Assembly (NCBI GenBank): GCA_000715635.1
Contig: KL569144.1
Location: 66,169 to 71,518, forward strand
Source of the DNA: Streptomyces violaceus
GTDB lineage: Bacteria; Actinomycetota; Actinomycetes; Streptomycetales; Streptomycetaceae
Reading direction: 5' to 3'
DNA length: 5,350 bases
The translations under genes and the position numbers were made by a program. The notes beneath the pieces are model-generated. The model saw only the letters and a list, made by a program, of their open reading frames with translations. It searched no databases and was not told the origin of the DNA. Each line of letters starts with the position of its first letter. The first letter of the stretch is position 1. Positions 4,235 to 5,350 of this stretch are shown here, one piece after another.

Positions 4235-5350
4235 TCAGACGTCCTGACCGTTGCCGCTGCCCGTCGACACCTTGATGCCCTTGGCGATGTCGTCCAGGAC
4301 CGACTCCTTCTGGTCGGCGTCCACGCCGAACCGGACGACGACCATCTGCTTCGCGTTCGCGGGGGAGGGGAACGCGAGCGACTCCACGATGCCGTCGGCG
4401 CCCTTGGTGGTGACGGCCTTCCAGCGGACCAGGTAGCCCTTCTGCCCGGCCACGGTCACCGCCTTGGCCGCCAGCACGTCGTGCGAGGTGATGCCGCCGT
4501 AGGACTTGCCGCCGTAGGACTCCTCGGCGTTGGCCGAGATGTCCGCCTTGGCGATCTCCTCGGCGGTGCTGCCCTTGGTGCCGAGGGCCAGGGCCGGTGC
4601 GGAGTAGGCTCCGCCCTTCGTGCAGGTCGAGGAGGTGTCGCCGGGGCACTTGTAGGAGTCGTCGGACGTTACCTGCGCGCCGACCGTGATCTCCTGGCCG
4701 TACCAGCCCTTGGGGATCGGCATGCTGATCCCGCTGACGGCGTCGGTCACCGACCCGCTCCTGATCTTCGGCGGCTCGGACCGCTCGGGAGACGGGCTCT
4801 GGCCACCGGAACCGCCGGAGCCGCCATTGCCTCCGGATCCCCCCGAGCCGCCATTACCTCCGGATCCCCCCGAGCCGCCCGGCCCGCCGAACGGCCCGCC
4901 CTGGCCACCGGTTCCACCCGGGCCGCCCGGCCCCTGCGAGGTGGCCGAACCGCCCGAGCCGCCGTTGCCGGTCAGCGCGTAGACGCCGACACCTATGCTC
5001 GCGAGAACAACAACGGCCGCCGCGACGGCAATCCCGATCCGCAGCCGGCTTCCGCGGGCGGTCGGGGGGGCGGCGGGGTAGCCGGGATACGAGCCGGCGC
5101 CCGTGTACCCGGGGGCATTTGGGTAATGGGCGGGCCCTTGGTGTTGTCCGGGGGCGCCTGGGTGGCCGGGGGTGCCTGGGTATGCGGTGGCGCCCGGGTG
5201 TCCGGGGGTGCTCGGATGTTCGGCGGTGCCCGGGTGTCCGGGGACGTTCGACTGTCCGGTGGTGCTTGGGTATCCGGGAGGGCCCGGATGCCCGGCGGCG
5301 CTGCCCTGCCCGGCAGCGGTCGGATCCCCCGGAGGGGCGGAACCATCCGC
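4235..5350 (-). CDS. Single-pass membrane protein with Pro/Gly/His-rich region and extracytoplasmic domain (5' truncated)
   Basis: One uninterrupted frame runs from the window edge (first codon 5350-5348) to TGA at 4237-4235, 371 residues; the start is outside. Visible order: a disordered Pro/Gly/His/Ala region (1-100) with four 12-residue repeats (25-72), basic RGSRLR (99-104), a transmembrane helix IGIAVAAAVVVLASIGVGVYAL (from 105), a Gly/Ser/Asn linker (about 128-183), and a C-terminal domain (about 198-371). The basic residues before the helix put the Pro-rich part in the cytoplasm and the C-terminal domain outside. That domain opens with SGISMPIPKGWYGQ, has two cysteines (C235, C243) that could form a disulfide, and contains GGITSHDVLAAKAV, GQKGYLVRWKAV and ESLAFPSPANAKQMVVVRFG. 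It reminds me of a conserved actinobacterial domain of unknown function (perhaps DUF8017; LpqN-like is a looser alternative); I could not check. A short version starting at GTG 4750 would lack the membrane anchor and is unlikely. Function unknown. Confidence 0.85.
   Translation of the reverse strand, partial: ADGSAPPGDPTAAGQGSAAGHPGPPGYPSTTGQSNVPGHPGTAEHPSTPGHPGATAYPGTPGHPGAPGQHQGPAHYPNAPGYTGAGSYPGYPAAPPTARGSRLRIGIAVAAAVVVLASIGVGVYALTGNGGSGGSATSQGPGGPGGTGGQGGPFGGPGGSGGSGGNGGSGGSGGNGGSGGSGGQSPSPERSEPPKIRSGSVTDAVSGISMPIPKGWYGQEITVGAQVTSDDSYKCPGDTSSTCTKGGAYSAPALALGTKGSTAEEIAKADISANAEESYGGKSYGGITSHDVLAAKAVTVAGQKGYLVRWKAVTTKGADGIVESLAFPSPANAKQMVVVRFGVDADQKESVLDDIAKGIKVSTGSGNGQDV
4818..4879 (-). 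repeat. 27-bp tandem repeat encoding the Gly/Ser linker
   Basis: Two copies of a 27-bp unit (4818-4844 and 4845-4871) differ by one base (G versus A), and an 8-bp start of a third follows (4872-4879). Read on the minus strand, each full unit encodes nine residues of Gly/Ser/Asn type (GGSGGSGGN in circular permutation). Unit length is a multiple of three, so copy-number change would only lengthen or shorten the linker. Confidence 0.85.
5135..5278 (-). repeat. Four 36-bp (12-residue) degenerate repeats in the Pro/Gly/His region
   Basis: Residues 25-72 of the visible membrane protein divide into four 12-residue units: PGYPSTTGQSNV, PGHPGTAEHPST, PGHPGATAYPGT, PGHPGAPGQHQG. At DNA level the block CCCGGGTGTCCGGGG recurs at 5193 and 5229, exactly 36 bp apart. 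The repeats are degenerate, so they are older than the 27-bp linker repeat. The region resembles Pro-rich cytoplasmic tails common in Streptomyces membrane proteins; role unknown. Confidence 0.7.

Noticed and set aside
4235..4750. A separate 171-residue protein starting at GTG 4750
   Set aside because: The same frame is open upstream to the window edge and supplies a sensible anchor and linker; a start here would give a protein without any export signal.
5135..5278. Possible CRISPR or intergenic repeat array
   Set aside because: The repeats are 36 bp but degenerate, contiguous and in frame, with no unique spacers; they are protein-coding repeats.
4993..5346. A 117-residue Pro-rich minus-strand open frame
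   Set aside because: The neighbouring frame continues without a stop through a basic patch, a membrane helix, linker and globular domain, so this one is a shadow of the repeat-rich part.

Overview
The window looks like chromosomal DNA of Streptomyces or a close relative. GC content is very high, codons mostly end in G or C, long false open frames appear on both strands, and one interspersed palindrome (around the sequence CCGGACGAAGTCC) is of a type I recall as common in Streptomyces genomes. I see no RNA gene, mobile element or CRISPR array.

Layout, left to right. (1) Positions 1-1531, plus strand: the C-terminal three quarters of a secreted phosphocholine-type phospholipase C; the N-terminus lies outside the window. 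(2) Positions 3343 to 1521, minus strand: a two-gene operon of a PAP2-superfamily membrane phosphatase and a DMT/EamA-type membrane transporter, joined by an ATGA stop/start overlap. The transporter's 3' end overlaps the phospholipase 3' end by 11 bp on the opposite strand, and a perfect 10-bp stem-loop lies inside this convergent overlap zone. (3) Positions 3344-3508: a divergent control region with a regular array of palindromic elements repeated every 16 bp. (4) Positions 3509-4117, plus strand: a TetR-family repressor. (5) Positions 4118-4234: a convergent gap with a strong hairpin about midway. (6) Positions 4235-5350, minus strand: most of a single-pass membrane protein with a Pro/Gly/His repeat region, one transmembrane helix, a Gly/Ser linker and a C-terminal extracytoplasmic domain. 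Its N-terminus is outside the window.

The likely functional unit is the TetR gene with the divergent phosphatase-transporter operon. The operator array lies between them and probably lets the regulator control both itself and the operon. The phospholipase cleaves phospholipid headgroups, and PAP2 enzymes act on lipid phosphates or related substrates, so a shared lipid theme is possible, but nothing in the sequence proves it. The most noteworthy item is the 16-bp-period operator array at 3374-3447. The rest is ordinary accessory Streptomyces content with some local oddities: a palindromic repeat translated as part of the phosphatase tail, a terminator-like hairpin inside a coding end, and in-frame tandem repeats in the membrane protein.
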